Positions 37,381-46,563 of a stretch of 64,000 nt of DNA are shown here, in pieces. The position numbers and the translations under genes are program-made. The number at the start of each line of letters is the position of its first letter. The first letter of the stretch is position 1. Below the pieces are notes generated by a model that searched no databases, was not told the DNA's origin, and was given only the letters and a program-made list of their open reading frames with translations. Source of the DNA: Paenibacillus sp. FSL H7-0326 (GTDB lineage: Bacteria > Bacillota > Bacilli > Paenibacillales > Paenibacillaceae); NCBI RefSeq assembly GCF_001955535.1, contig NZ_MPVN01000002.1, positions 992,001 to 1,056,000 of the forward strand, written 5' to 3'.

Positions 37381-37477
37381 AAAAAAGGCATGAGCTTATA
37401 GAGCATGTATGCAACAACCTGTGGGTTATATTGCCCAATAATGGTCATTGCCAATCATACTTTAATCAACTCATGCC
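37381..37477 (-). terminator. ptsG leader terminator
   Basis: On the minus strand GGCATGAG (complement of 37470-37477) pairs with CTCATGCC (complement of 37387-37394), followed by six T residues. The 5' arm overlaps the RAT element, so binding of the antiterminator prevents formation. Confidence 0.82.
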
Positions 37478-37497
37478 TGATCGAATCAGTAACACGT
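37469..37497 (-). promoter_or_regulatory. RAT: RNA antiterminator site for GlcT
   Basis: Minus-strand GTGTTACTGATTCGATCAGG followed by CATGAGTT closely matches the ribonucleic antiterminator of B. subtilis ptsG as I recall it. It overlaps the 5' arm of the terminator and lies about 140 nt before ptsG. GlcT is encoded immediately upstream. Confidence 0.88.
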
Positions 37498-37658
37498 CAT
37501 AAATATTAAGTTGTTATTTACTACGGTGAACATCATAGCACCAGAAAAAAAAGAATGCAAGCCTTTACAATCAAAAAATTATTTTAATTTCAAAATAATC
37601 TAAAAAACGCAAGATGTAGATGAAAACCCCATTGAGACTCGATATATTGATTAGAAGT

Positions 37659-38507
37659 TTATTCGTTTTGCTCCTTTTTTTGGGAAAGCCGCTGTAAATG
37701 CATTGTTAAATAACTCACCTCGGCAGCATACACAGGAAGATTAATCCTTCTTTCCATAATCTTCGTCAGCTTCCAAGCAAGCGAATACATCTCCGGATAT
37801 TCTTGATTAAGAAGCGAATCCAGTTTATGAATTTCGGCTACTTCTTCCCCCCGTCTAATCCGTTCAATCGCAAATCTAAGATGGGTCACGAGCCTGGAAT
37901 AATCGAGAGAATCCCGAGGAATTCGATAATCTAGCTTCTCCTCAACCAGACCAACCAAATCTGCGATGAGCTTCGAATGCTCTTGAACCTGTGAAATATT
38001 CTGATTCGTCATCGCACTGTAAATGTGAAGGGCTACAAATCCAATCTCTTCTTTGCCAAGATCGACGCCCAGGCGCTTCTCGATCAGCTCAATGGCATAT
38101 TCAGCAAATTCATATTCCATGGGATACATATCTTTTGTCTCGTACAAAAAAGGATTATGCAATACGATGCCTTGCTCTTTGCGCTTCATCGCAAAGGCAA
38201 TATGATCAGTCAGGGCAATATGGATATGTTCGTTGAGAGATACGTTACTCTTACTCGTAATATTTAAAATAATATCGTTAATCGTTTCTATTAACTTCTC
38301 ACTAACACGAGGAACCAGCTGCTTGTATTGCTCCTGCTCCTCCTGTCTCGTTAATATAAACATTTTTTCTACTGCCTGCAGAGGAATTTGATCACCTGAT
38401 TTGCGATTGAATCCAATCCCTTTGCTGATGATGACTACTTCTTCGTGTTCAGGGTGGGTCGCGATAATCACATTGTTATTCAACACTTTAGCTACCTTCA
38501 GGTTCAC
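37659..38507 (-). CDS. glcT: GlcT-type PTS transcription antiterminator
   Basis: 282 residues. The N-terminal CAT RNA-binding domain (LKVAKVLNNNVIIATHPEHE) precedes PRD1 (about 70-170) and PRD2 (about 175-280) with regulatory histidines, for example in NEHIHIALTDHIAFA and GFVALHIYSA. It binds the RAT in the ptsG leader when glucose is transported and is inactivated by EII-dependent phosphorylation (known for the family). The start is a GTG at 38507 behind GAGGTG; the longer frame to 38573 adds residues absent from the family. Confidence 0.94.
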   Translation of the reverse strand: MNLKVAKVLNNNVIIATHPEHEEVVIISKGIGFNRKSGDQIPLQAVEKMFILTRQEEQEQYKQLVPRVSEKLIETINDIILNITSKSNVSLNEHIHIALTDHIAFAMKRKEQGIVLHNPFLYETKDMYPMEYEFAEYAIELIEKRLGVDLGKEEIGFVALHIYSAMTNQNISQVQEHSKLIADLVGLVEEKLDYRIPRDSLDYSRLVTHLRFAIERIRRGEEVAEIHKLDSLLNQEYPEMYSLAWKLTKIMERRINLPVYAAEVSYLTMHLQRLSQKKEQNE

Positions 38508-38631
38508 TTTTGCACCTCTTTTAGCCCCATAATTCGTAATTTCGGCATGTCGTATCTCAATAAGATACACCACGCTTAAGTTAACAAATTATGAGGCTAA
38601 GGTCAATATTTAACCGTTGGAAGTACTTAGA

Positions 38632-40173
38632 CTAGATCGTTTCTTTGGTAGCAACCACTTCAGCCGGAATCTTCAAATGGTCTATTGCTGCCGGCTCCGA
38701 AGGAGCGGTTGGGATTGCCTTTTTGGTAAAGCCTTGAATGAGCTGCTCAACATCGATACCCGACACACTCTTCAGCATTTCAGGAGCTGTTGACATAAGC
38801 TCGGTCACGTAATTGCTGACTCTTGCAGCCCCTTCTCCCTTGCCTGTATCTACAACAGTAAGCTTGTCGATGGAGGAAATTGGCTGTGCGATACGCTCGG
38901 CAAGCTCAGGCAGCATTTTTACAATGATGTCGAGGACAGCCGCTTCGCCGAACTTCTGGAATGCTTCTGCCAGTTTCTCCTTCGCTTCCGCTTCTGCAAG
39001 CCCCCGCAGACGGATCACCTCTGCATCTGCTGTACCTTTTGCACGCTCGGCATCCGCGACAGCCTGACCCTCAAGACGCTTCTGTTCAGCTGTAGCCTTT
39101 GCTTGTGTTTCAATGGAATATTGCACGGCATCTGCTTCCCGCATTCTTTTGGCCTTGTCGGCTTCTGCCGCCTGCTCTACCGCATAACGATCTGCCTCGG
39201 CTTTTTTCTTCACTTCTGCATCATATTGCTTCTCACGTACCGTAATTTCTTTTTCCTGAAGATCAATTTCGCGCTCTTTGCGCACGAGCTCTACCTTCAT
39301 CTGCTCTTCAACCATCGTCTGTCTCGCCCGGGCTTCCTGAATGTGATACGCTTGGTCAGCTTCGGCTTTGGCAGTATCTTGCTCTTTCTTAAAGGATGCG
39401 ACCTTCAGCTCTTTTTCTTTAGCTGCTTCTGCGATATTCGTATCCCGCAGCAGCTCCGCCTTCTGCCCTTGTTCCTCTGCATTCGCTTTCTGGATTCTCG
39501 CATCTCGAACAGCTTCTGCCTCTGCAATCTCAGCATCCCGTTTCACCATGGCAATTCGGGGCTTACCGAGTGCATCAAGATATCCGTGCTTGTCGCGTAC
39601 GTCTTTGATTGTAAAAGAAACGATGGTCAAGCCCATCTTCTTCAAATCTCTTGCCGCCACGCCTTGAACCTCTTGAGCAAATCGATCCCGGTTACGGTAC
39701 ACTTCCTCGACCGTCATTGAGCCGAGAATCGCACGCAGATGCCCTTCGAGCACTTCCTGTGCTTCGCTTTTTAGAGCTTCAATTGGTTTACCAATAAATT
39801 GTTCTGCCGCTGTAGCCACATCTTCGATGGAGCTGCCGACCTTGATGATGGCTACACCATCTGCAATAACCGGTACTCCTTGCTCCGTATACACTTCAGG
39901 GGTTGTTACATCGAGCTTATGAGATAGTAGCGATATGAACTCCGACTGCTGGAATACCGGCCATATAAAAGTACCCCCACCACGAACAATCTTTATTTCC
40001 CTTCCTGATTCATCACTGGATATATTTTTCCTTCCAAGAAAAGACCCGGTAACGATCATCGCTTCGTCTGGACCTACGGTCTTGTATCTCGCCCAGAAGG
40101 CAATCCCCAGGATTAAGATAACAACCACTACAATTGCGGGAATAAGTAAAGATTCTTGCATGAAATCTGGCAT
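38632..40173 (-). CDS. floT: Flotillin-like membrane scaffold protein
   Basis: 513 residues, closely similar to B. subtilis FloT (YuaG). A hydrophobic N-terminal segment (about 10-28) is followed by KTVGPDEAMIVTGSFLG and the SPFH domain (IKIVRGGGTFIWPVFQQ, STPEVYTEQGVPV-like). A long coiled coil rich in Glu-Ala repeats runs to about 400. It organises functional membrane microdomains. The ATG at 40173 is preferred over 40179 because GAGGAG is 8 nt away. It is co-transcribed with the NfeD-like gene. Confidence 0.95.
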   Translation of the reverse strand: MPDFMQESLLIPAIVVVVILILGIAFWARYKTVGPDEAMIVTGSFLGRKNISSDESGREIKIVRGGGTFIWPVFQQSEFISLLSHKLDVTTPEVYTEQGVPVIADGVAIIKVGSSIEDVATAAEQFIGKPIEALKSEAQEVLEGHLRAILGSMTVEEVYRNRDRFAQEVQGVAARDLKKMGLTIVSFTIKDVRDKHGYLDALGKPRIAMVKRDAEIAEAEAVRDARIQKANAEEQGQKAELLRDTNIAEAAKEKELKVASFKKEQDTAKAEADQAYHIQEARARQTMVEEQMKVELVRKEREIDLQEKEITVREKQYDAEVKKKAEADRYAVEQAAEADKAKRMREADAVQYSIETQAKATAEQKRLEGQAVADAERAKGTADAEVIRLRGLAEAEAKEKLAEAFQKFGEAAVLDIIVKMLPELAERIAQPISSIDKLTVVDTGKGEGAARVSNYVTELMSTAPEMLKSVSGIDVEQLIQGFTKKAIPTAPSEPAAIDHLKIPAEVVATKETI

Positions 40174-40206
40174 TCTCATCTCTCCTCTAAGTATAATGGG
40201 TTTTTA

Positions 40207-40728
40207 CTACAGACTGTCTAGCTCCGCTACACGAAGCACGCCATCCGCAACCTCCACAACCACGACTCTGGTACCTGCCATAATCGGTTTGGCTTCGAAG
40301 CTGGAGGCTGTATGAAGGGTATTTCCACTTACGAGCTTAATCATCACTTCGCCATATCCCTTCTCTGGAACGGGAACGGTGATCTCGCCAATCTTTCCAG
40401 CAAGCTCTCGCATGGAAAAACCGGTCGACACCTCGCTGTTTCGTGCAGGCCTTATGTAAGCAAAAAACACAGTCAACGCTCCAAGTATGCCGAACAACAG
40501 GGATAGCAGCACATGTCCTGCTGTATTCAGCTCGGTATACTTCATCAGCAAAATACCTGCTCCCCCAAAGGTAGTGATGGCACTCGCAATGACTGTGGAA
40601 TTCAAAAATTCTACCCCTGCCAGTTCAAATGATCCCTCAAGCAAACCATCAAACAGATCTCCGAACAAGACGCTAACAAGTGCAAATATGGCGCCCCCAA
40701 TCAGGCAAGCCCAGTATAACGTCTCCAT
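40207..40728 (-). CDS. yuaF: NfeD-like membrane protein (YuaF type)
   Basis: 173 residues. Three to four membrane segments occupy about residues 5-105, followed by a C-terminal OB-fold domain (MRELAGKIGEITVPV to VVEVADGVLRVAEL). This is the standard partner of flotillins; B. subtilis yuaF precedes floT. It lies 33 nt upstream of floT with an AGGTG ribosome binding site. Confidence 0.92.
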   Translation of the reverse strand: METLYWACLIGGAIFALVSVLFGDLFDGLLEGSFELAGVEFLNSTVIASAITTFGGAGILLMKYTELNTAGHVLLSLLFGILGALTVFFAYIRPARNSEVSTGFSMRELAGKIGEITVPVPEKGYGEVMIKLVSGNTLHTASSFEAKPIMAGTRVVVVEVADGVLRVAELDSL

Positions 40729-40835
40729 AGTTCACCTCCCTCAGATCTTAGATGCACATGTCAATATATACGTATGTATTAGGTAAATGTTTCAAAATTA
40801 TGAAGAGGGAGCTAATTGAGGTGTGGATAAGGAAA

Positions 40836-41107
40836 GTGAGCATAGGATCAATAGCTGCGGGTGACGGATTGTTTCTCAGATCGCAAATTGCCTTTGGATT
40901 CTCTTGATCCTATCAAACATTCAAAGGTTAGAAGTCCAAAGACAAAAAGCGAACGCTTCGCTTCTTCTGTAACAATTCCGTCCTCCTTCGCTCGCCCATG
41001 CTCTCTTTAAATATCTGGACCCAGCTCAATTACCTCCCTGAATGGGAGGGTAAGCGGAAGGAGTGGCATGGGATTGTCGCTACGGTTGACGGATTGTTCC
41101 TCAGAAC
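40836..41107. repeat. Cluster of three related intergenic repeat units
   Basis: Unit A (about 40836-40882) and unit C (about 41062-41107) are direct, imperfect copies sharing TGACGGATTGTTYCTCAGA and preceding GAG..GCAT.GGAT..GCT.CGG blocks. Unit B (about 40957-41009) is a more diverged copy in inverted orientation. An internal palindrome AAGCGAACGCTTCGCTT is at about 40948-40964. There is no coding potential. The layout recalls a palindromic intergenic repeat or MITE remnant. The rest of the 40729-41179 gap has nothing else but a terminator. Confidence 0.6.
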
Positions 41108-41127
41108 ATTTTCTTATTGCATGCCAA

Positions 41128-41165
41128 ACAGCCCTTTGCAATATTAAACAAGAGCAAAGGGCTGT
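41128..41165 (-). terminator. Hairpin after the alcohol dehydrogenase gene
   Basis: Perfect ACAGCCCTTTGC / GCAAAGGGCTGT with a 14-nt loop, 14 nt after the stop codon. The T-tract is short. Confidence 0.7.
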
Positions 41166-41179
41166 TGGTTATGCTTTTT

Positions 41180-42343
41180 TTACAAGGATGCTTTATAGAT
41201 TTCCACTACATCCTCGCGCTGTAATTTGTTGAAATTACCAAACGGTCCAAAACGCATCGCTTTATCCGCCATCACATCAATTTGACTCGCGTCAATATCA
41301 TAGTCTGCCAGACGGTTTGGTGCGCCGATGCTTGTCCAGAATGAGCTCAGTGCATCGATTCCTTCAAGTGCAATCTGCTCATCGCTCTTGCCTTCCGGAT
41401 TCACATCAAACACATTAATTGCAAGACGCTTAAATCGGGATACATCCACATGCAGGTTATGCTTCATCCAATTCGGGAACAGGATCGCAAGCCCTCCGCC
41501 ATGCGGAATGTCATAAACGGCAGACACGGCGTGCTCAATATTGTGCGTAGCCCAATCGCCTGCAAGTCCCATGCTCAGTATATTGTTCAGCGCCATCGTA
41601 CCACAGTACAGAATGGTTTCACGCAGCTCATAATTCTCTAGCTCGTTAATTAACTTAGGAGCCGTCTCGATCACTGTACGAAGGATTGTTTCACAAAAGC
41701 CCAATTGTACTGGAGTATTCGTATCCAGATGGAAGTAATGCTCCAATGTATGGGACATCATATCTACCATGCCATACACCGTTTGATCTTGAGGTACGGA
41801 GAAGGTATGTACCGGATCAAGAATTGAAAAGGCAGGGAATACTAGCGGACTTCCCCAGCCCAGCTTCTCCTGCGTTTCTTGATTCGTAATAACCGAGCCG
41901 CTGTTCATCTCTGAACCTGTTGCGGCCATCGTCAGCACTGTAGCCAGCGGCAATGCGGCTTCCGGCTTCGCCTTACGCTCTGCAAAGTCCCACATGCTGC
42001 CATCATATTTGGCACCGACGGCAATGGCTTTGGCACAGTCAATTACACTGCCGCCGCCAACAGCCAGAATCAGATCAATGTCGTGTTCTTTGCAAAGGTC
42101 TGCTCCTGCATGTACGGTAGACAGACGCGGATTAGGCTCAACACCAGCCAGTTCATGAACCTCAGCTCCGATTTCAGACAACAGCTGAATAACTTGGTCA
42201 TAGAGACCATTGCGTTTTATACTGCCACCGCCGTAAACAAGCAGCACTTTGTTCCCGTATTTAGGGACTTCGGTTTTTAGAGCTGCAAGCTGACCTTTAC
42301 CAAAAATCAGGCGTGTAGGATTATGAAATTGAAAAGCTCTCAT
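41180..42343 (-). CDS. Iron-containing alcohol dehydrogenase (YugJ/BdhA-like)
   Basis: 387 residues, NAD(P)H-dependent butanol/alcohol dehydrogenase family. Motifs: [14 protein letters not shown] at the N-terminus, [33 protein letters not shown] (about 95-109) and metal-binding His residues in HTLEHYF and [20 protein letters not shown]. The ATG at 42343 gives the usual family length; GGAGG lies 11 nt upstream. It stands alone between terminators. Confidence 0.93.
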   Translation of the reverse strand: MRAFQFHNPTRLIFGKGQLAALKTEVPKYGNKVLLVYGGGSIKRNGLYDQVIQLLSEIGAEVHELAGVEPNPRLSTVHAGADLCKEHDIDLILAVGGGSVIDCAKAIAVGAKYDGSMWDFAERKAKPEAALPLATVLTMAATGSEMNSGSVITNQETQEKLGWGSPLVFPAFSILDPVHTFSVPQDQTVYGMVDMMSHTLEHYFHLDTNTPVQLGFCETILRTVIETAPKLINELENYELRETILYCGTMALNNILSMGLAGDWATHNIEHAVSAVYDIPHGGGLAILFPNWMKHNLHVDVSRFKRLAINVFDVNPEGKSDEQIALEGIDALSSFWTSIGAPNRLADYDIDASQIDVMADKAMRFGPFGNFNKLQREDVVEIYKASL

Positions 42344-42438
42344 TGTAAGATTCGCCTCCAAGCATACATTTTGATAGTGATACACTTCTTATTATAGGAT
42401 CATTTGTTTCCAAAAAACAAACTTCCGCATCGTTCCTA

Positions 42439-42475
42439 AAAAAACAAAGCCCACCCCTAATCAAGGGACAGGCTT
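42439..42475 (-). terminator. Terminator of the gal operon
   Basis: Minus-strand AAGCCTGTCCC pairs with GGGGTGGGCTT around a 7-nt loop and is followed by TGTTTTTTT, about 30 nt after galT. Confidence 0.85.
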
Positions 42476-42506
42476 ACATAGCAATTAAAAATAATGTTCT
42501 ATTCCG

Positions 42507-44120
42507 TTATTCCGTGTAACCCAGATGCTGTACAAAGCGACGGAATGCTTTTTTACCAGCTTCATCTCGTTTGTAAACACCGGCGTGCTCGAGAATTTGA
42601 GCGAATTTATTGCCCGCCTCTTCTTGCACCCGGGCCACAGCTGCTTCCTTAGACAGCGCAGCACCGTACTTCTCAATCAGTGCGTGGATCCATTCTGTAT
42701 GCTTGTGAAGGTCTGAAGCTTCATCGCCGACAGCTGATTTTAGAAGCTCATCATCACCTGTCAAAATATTAGCGATAAGATCCAATTCTTCTTTTAGTCG
42801 TCCCGGCAGAATCGCGAGGCCCATGACTTCGATCAGACCGATATTTTCTTTCTTCAGATGGTGCATTTGGCGATGAGGATGGAAAATTCCCTCCGGATAC
42901 TCTTCACTTGTACGGTTATTGCGGAGAACGAGGTCCATCTCATATCCCCCGTCTGCCGCACGCCGTACAATCGGTGTTACGGTATTGTGAGGTATTTTCT
43001 GTCCATCCTGCTCTGTATGTGACAGAATATCTACTTCTGGATCACTGTATACCTTCCATGCCTCATAAATATCATTTGCCGCTTCAAGTAAGACCGCTTG
43101 ATCCTTGGATGAGAGTCTCAGCACAGACATCGGCCATTTTACAAGACTGAGTGAAACGCCTGGAGCCGCATCATTATGGAATACAGCCTCCTGTACCGCG
43201 TTTTGAATCGCAAATGTATGTCTTCCACCTTGGAAATGATCATGCGTTAATATGCTTCCGCCCACGATGGGAAGATCTGCATTAGAACCGATGAAATAGT
43301 GAGGATATTGATCCACAAATCCAAGCAGGCGGCGCAGCGTATCCTTTGTCAGCTTCATTGGCACATGGTCATGATGGAACACGATACAGTGCTCGTTATA
43401 GTAAACATAAGGAGAGTATTGGAATAACCACTTCTCATCATTCAGCGTAAGCGGAATGGTTCTCAGGTTCTGACGTGCCGGGTGATTAATCCGGCCTCTG
43501 TAACCTACATTCTCACGGCAGAGCTGACATTTAGGATAAACAGGCGGCGGAAGCAGCTTAGCCATCGCAATTTCTTTTGGACTTTTTTCCGGCTTGGACA
43601 GGTTAATCGTAATCTCGATATCCCCATATTCCGTAGGCTGCTTCCAATACACGTTCTTCGAGATGCGATCCATTCGAATATAGTTGGAATCGATGGACAG
43701 TTCATAGAACCGGCTCGTTGCGGCCTCTATTCCCTTCTCTGCTTGAATCTCACGGAACTCCCGAATCACTTCGGAAGGACGAGCCATCACCAGTCCCATG
43801 ATCTTCGCATCCAGCAAATCCCGATACGTATCCGTGTTCTCCGGAATAAGCCCGATCTCATAACCGTAATCAATCAGCACATCAATCAGCGGCTGTGGTC
43901 CAGACAGCTCAGATTCATCCAACGTACCTGCATAGGGCTCGTCAAGATCAAACAGACTGAGCAGCTGGTTACGGCTATAGTCATAATCCGCATCCTCGAT
44001 CAGACGACGTCTTGCTGCAAACAATACCAATCGTTCAATGGCATGAAGCGCTTCCTGTGCAGCGGATGACTGCTTATTCTGTTTCTCTCCTGCATTCGTA
44101 TTCACGTTCATCTCTGCCAT
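42507..44120 (-). CDS. galT: Galactose-1-phosphate uridylyltransferase (class II)
   Basis: 537 residues, Firmicutes-type GalT; exchanges UMP between UDP-glucose and galactose-1-phosphate. Visible features: CQLCRENVGYRGRINHPARQ (Cys pair), FQYSPYVYYNEHCIVFH, and the active-site region GGSILTHDHFQGG. Third gene of galK-galE-galT, 4 nt after galE. It has a 20-residue Gln/Asn-rich N-terminus ahead of the conserved part. Confidence 0.95.
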   Translation of the reverse strand: MAEMNVNTNAGEKQNKQSSAAQEALHAIERLVLFAARRRLIEDADYDYSRNQLLSLFDLDEPYAGTLDESELSGPQPLIDVLIDYGYEIGLIPENTDTYRDLLDAKIMGLVMARPSEVIREFREIQAEKGIEAATSRFYELSIDSNYIRMDRISKNVYWKQPTEYGDIEITINLSKPEKSPKEIAMAKLLPPPVYPKCQLCRENVGYRGRINHPARQNLRTIPLTLNDEKWLFQYSPYVYYNEHCIVFHHDHVPMKLTKDTLRRLLGFVDQYPHYFIGSNADLPIVGGSILTHDHFQGGRHTFAIQNAVQEAVFHNDAAPGVSLSLVKWPMSVLRLSSKDQAVLLEAANDIYEAWKVYSDPEVDILSHTEQDGQKIPHNTVTPIVRRAADGGYEMDLVLRNNRTSEEYPEGIFHPHRQMHHLKKENIGLIEVMGLAILPGRLKEELDLIANILTGDDELLKSAVGDEASDLHKHTEWIHALIEKYGAALSKEAAVARVQEEAGNKFAQILEHAGVYKRDEAGKKAFRRFVQHLGYTE

Positions 44121-44124
44121 TTAC

Positions 44125-45126
44125 TTACTCCCCTTTTTGGTTAGTGCTGTACCCATCCGGATGGGACTGATGCCAGCTCCAAGCACTCGCAATGACCTTG
44201 TCCAGATCTGTATATTTCGGTTCCCAGCCAAGCACTGCCCGGGCTTTATCTGAAGAAGCAACCAATATCGCAGGGTCACCTGCACGGCGCGCTTCCATGA
44301 CGACCGGAATGTCGAGGCCCGTTACTTTCTTCGCTGTTTCGATCACCTCTTTGACGCTGAAACCTTGACCGTTGCCGAGATTGAACACGTTACTCTCTTC
44401 ACCCTTGCGCAGATAGTCCACAGCACGAAGGTGCGCATCGGCAAGATCACTTACGTGGATATAGTCACGAATACAGGTTCCGTCTTCCGTAGCATAGTCA
44501 TCTCCAAAAATCGCAATATGCTTGCGCTGCTTCAAGGCAGTCTGAAGCACTAGAGGAATCAGATGGCTCTCCGGCTGGTGATCTTCACCGATCTTGCCGC
44601 TGTCATGGGCGCCGGCTGCATTAAAGTATCGAAGGGATACATACTTGATGCCAAGCACTTTATCAAACCAGGACATCATGCGCTCCATCATGAGCTTGGT
44701 CTCACCATATACATTGGTAGGCTCTGTGCGGTCGCTTTCCTCAATAGGTACTTTTTCAGGCTCACCGTACGTTGCCGCAGTGGATGAGAAGACAATTCGC
44801 TTAACGTCTGCATCCTTCATCGCCTCGAGCAGAGACAATGTGCCGAACACATTGTTGTCATAGTATTTTCCCGGATTCTGCATACTCTCGCCGACAAGGG
44901 AATTCGCTGCAAAATGGATGACTGCATCAATCTCGTTCTCGGAGAAGAGTCTTGCGAGAAGCTCCTTATCCCGAAGATCTCCCTCGTACAGCTTGCCGCC
45001 AAGAAGAGCCTCCCGGTGACCTGTCTGCAAATTATCAAGCACAACCACTTCCTCACCGCGCTCAAGCAGCGCGGCAACGGTATGAGAACCGATATAACCT
45101 GCTCCACCTGTTACTAGAATCGCCAT
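44125..45126 (-). CDS. galE: UDP-glucose 4-epimerase
   Basis: 333-residue SDR-fold epimerase interconverting UDP-galactose and UDP-glucose. NAD-binding VTGGAGYIGSHTV at residues 5-17, catalytic FSSTAATYG, and YGETK (Tyr/Lys pair about 147-151). The C-terminal substrate motif GDPAILVASSDKA is present. It lies 4 nt after galK and 4 nt before galT. Confidence 0.97.
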   Translation of the reverse strand: MAILVTGGAGYIGSHTVAALLERGEEVVVLDNLQTGHREALLGGKLYEGDLRDKELLARLFSENEIDAVIHFAANSLVGESMQNPGKYYDNNVFGTLSLLEAMKDADVKRIVFSSTAATYGEPEKVPIEESDRTEPTNVYGETKLMMERMMSWFDKVLGIKYVSLRYFNAAGAHDSGKIGEDHQPESHLIPLVLQTALKQRKHIAIFGDDYATEDGTCIRDYIHVSDLADAHLRAVDYLRKGEESNVFNLGNGQGFSVKEVIETAKKVTGLDIPVVMEARRAGDPAILVASSDKARAVLGWEPKYTDLDKVIASAWSWHQSHPDGYSTNQKGE

Positions 45127-45130
45127 TTTC

Positions 45131-46309
45131 TTACGCCTCCCCTTTCAATTCTTTAACGCCGTCGCCCACGCCGCATACATAGAAATCTCCAGTGAGTCCA
45201 GTCCGTTCCTTGTACGCTGCACCAACCTCCTGCACAAACCGATCCACATCGTTCTCATGCACAAGGGAGACGGTACATCCACCGAAGCCTGCACCTGTCA
45301 TGCGGCTGCCGAGTGTACCTGGAATTTTGCGAGCCTCTTCAACCATCACGTCGAGCTCCTCACAGCTCACTTCGTAGAGATCGCGCAACGAATCATGAGA
45401 AGCATTCATCAGCTCCCCGAAAGCTTTGAGGTCCCCGCTGCTAAGTGCATCTACTGAGGCCAGCACACGAGCATTCTCTTCCACAACGTGCTTGGTCCGT
45501 TTCTTCAGAATTTCATCTCCCAAGGCTGACTCCAATTCGCTGTATTGTGCCGGAGTAAGCTCCGCCAGATAAGACAGTGAAGGCAGCTGCTCCTTTAGAA
45601 TAGCAAGGGATTGATCACATTGCTGACGTCTCTCGTTGTAAGCTGAATCTACAAGACCGCGGCGTTTGTTCGTGTTGCCGATAATCAGTTTGTAATCTCC
45701 AGTACGGAATGGCACATGCTTGTATTCAAGTGTATCGCACATCAGCAGAATCGCATGGTCCTCTGCACCGTTCGCTACCGCAAACTGGTCCATAATGCCG
45801 CTGTTCACGCCTACATACTGGTTCTCAGCGCGCTGAGAGAGCAGTGATATTTCAACTGTGTCCACCTTGCCTCCTTCAAGCGTAAGCAGCGCGTATGCAG
45901 TTACTACTTCGATCGAAGCAGAGGAAGATAACCCTGCGCCGTTCGGAATCTCCCCATGGAACATCAGGTCGTAGCCCTTAGTGATGCTCGTGCCTGCCTT
46001 AATGATTTCTACCATTACACCGACAGGATAATCGATCCACTCGCCTGATTTTTCCTTGCCGATATCCTCCACCTTGATTACCGCTTCATGCGAAAGGTTG
46101 GTGGAATAAAAGTGGATCTCGTCATCCTGACGTTCGCGGATGATCAGCGTTGTTCCGAATTCAAGTGCGGCGGGGAGAACATAGCCTCCGTTATAATCGA
46201 TATGCTCACCGATCAGGTTCACACGTCCTGGCGCGTTAAACACGCGGATTTCAGCAGAATTTTCACCATATTTTTCAATAAACTGTTGTTTGAGTTGTTG
46301 TACGTTCAT
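45131..46309 (-). CDS. galK: Galactokinase
   Basis: 392-residue GHMP kinase. Galactose signature GRVNLIGEHIDYNGGYVLP (about 28-46), ATP motif PNGAGLSSSASIEV (about 122-135) and C-terminal RMTGAGFGGCTVSLV. First gene of the Leloir operon, with AGAGGTGA upstream. A cre-like box overlaps its promoter region and an AraC-type regulator is divergent. Confidence 0.97.
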   Translation of the reverse strand: MNVQQLKQQFIEKYGENSAEIRVFNAPGRVNLIGEHIDYNGGYVLPAALEFGTTLIIRERQDDEIHFYSTNLSHEAVIKVEDIGKEKSGEWIDYPVGVMVEIIKAGTSITKGYDLMFHGEIPNGAGLSSSASIEVVTAYALLTLEGGKVDTVEISLLSQRAENQYVGVNSGIMDQFAVANGAEDHAILLMCDTLEYKHVPFRTGDYKLIIGNTNKRRGLVDSAYNERRQQCDQSLAILKEQLPSLSYLAELTPAQYSELESALGDEILKKRTKHVVEENARVLASVDALSSGDLKAFGELMNASHDSLRDLYEVSCEELDVMVEEARKIPGTLGSRMTGAGFGGCTVSLVHENDVDRFVQEVGAAYKERTGLTGDFYVCGVGDGVKELKGEA

Positions 46310-46358
46310 TAACCTTCACCTCTTTGTAAAAGTTGTTTTAATCTTAATTAAAGTATAC

Positions 46359-46373
46359 ATGGAAGCGTTATTA
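46359..46373 (+). promoter_or_regulatory. cre-like box in the galK-araC intergenic region
   Basis: ATGGAAGCGTTATTA matches the CcpA consensus at 14 of 15 positions. It abuts the probable galK -10 (TATACT on the minus strand, at 46352-46357), so CcpA binding would repress gal transcription. Confidence 0.6.
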
Positions 46374-46479
46374 ACGGTAATGTATGCATGTGTTCAATCT
46401 ATGGACAAATGTGACTACGGATAACTTGAATACATGGAAAACACTGGTTCCATTCATATGTACTCCCTGCTTTTTATGG

Positions 46480-46485
46480 TATACT
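46480..46485 (+). promoter_or_regulatory. Extended -10 of the AraC-type regulator gene
   Basis: TATGG-TATACT at 46475-46485, about 80 bp before the chosen start at 46564. It lies inside the longer open frame, arguing against a start further upstream. Confidence 0.5.
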
Positions 46486-46563
46486 AGTGACGTGATACCT
46501 ATACTTTTACGTACAAATTATTGCTCTGCAGGTCCGCTTGCAGAAGAAAGGAATCCACAAATA

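Noticed and set aside
46384..46563. N-terminal extension of the AraC-type regulator
   Set aside because: Covers an extended -10 promoter element and does not resemble an AraC N-terminus; a ribosome binding site supports 46564.
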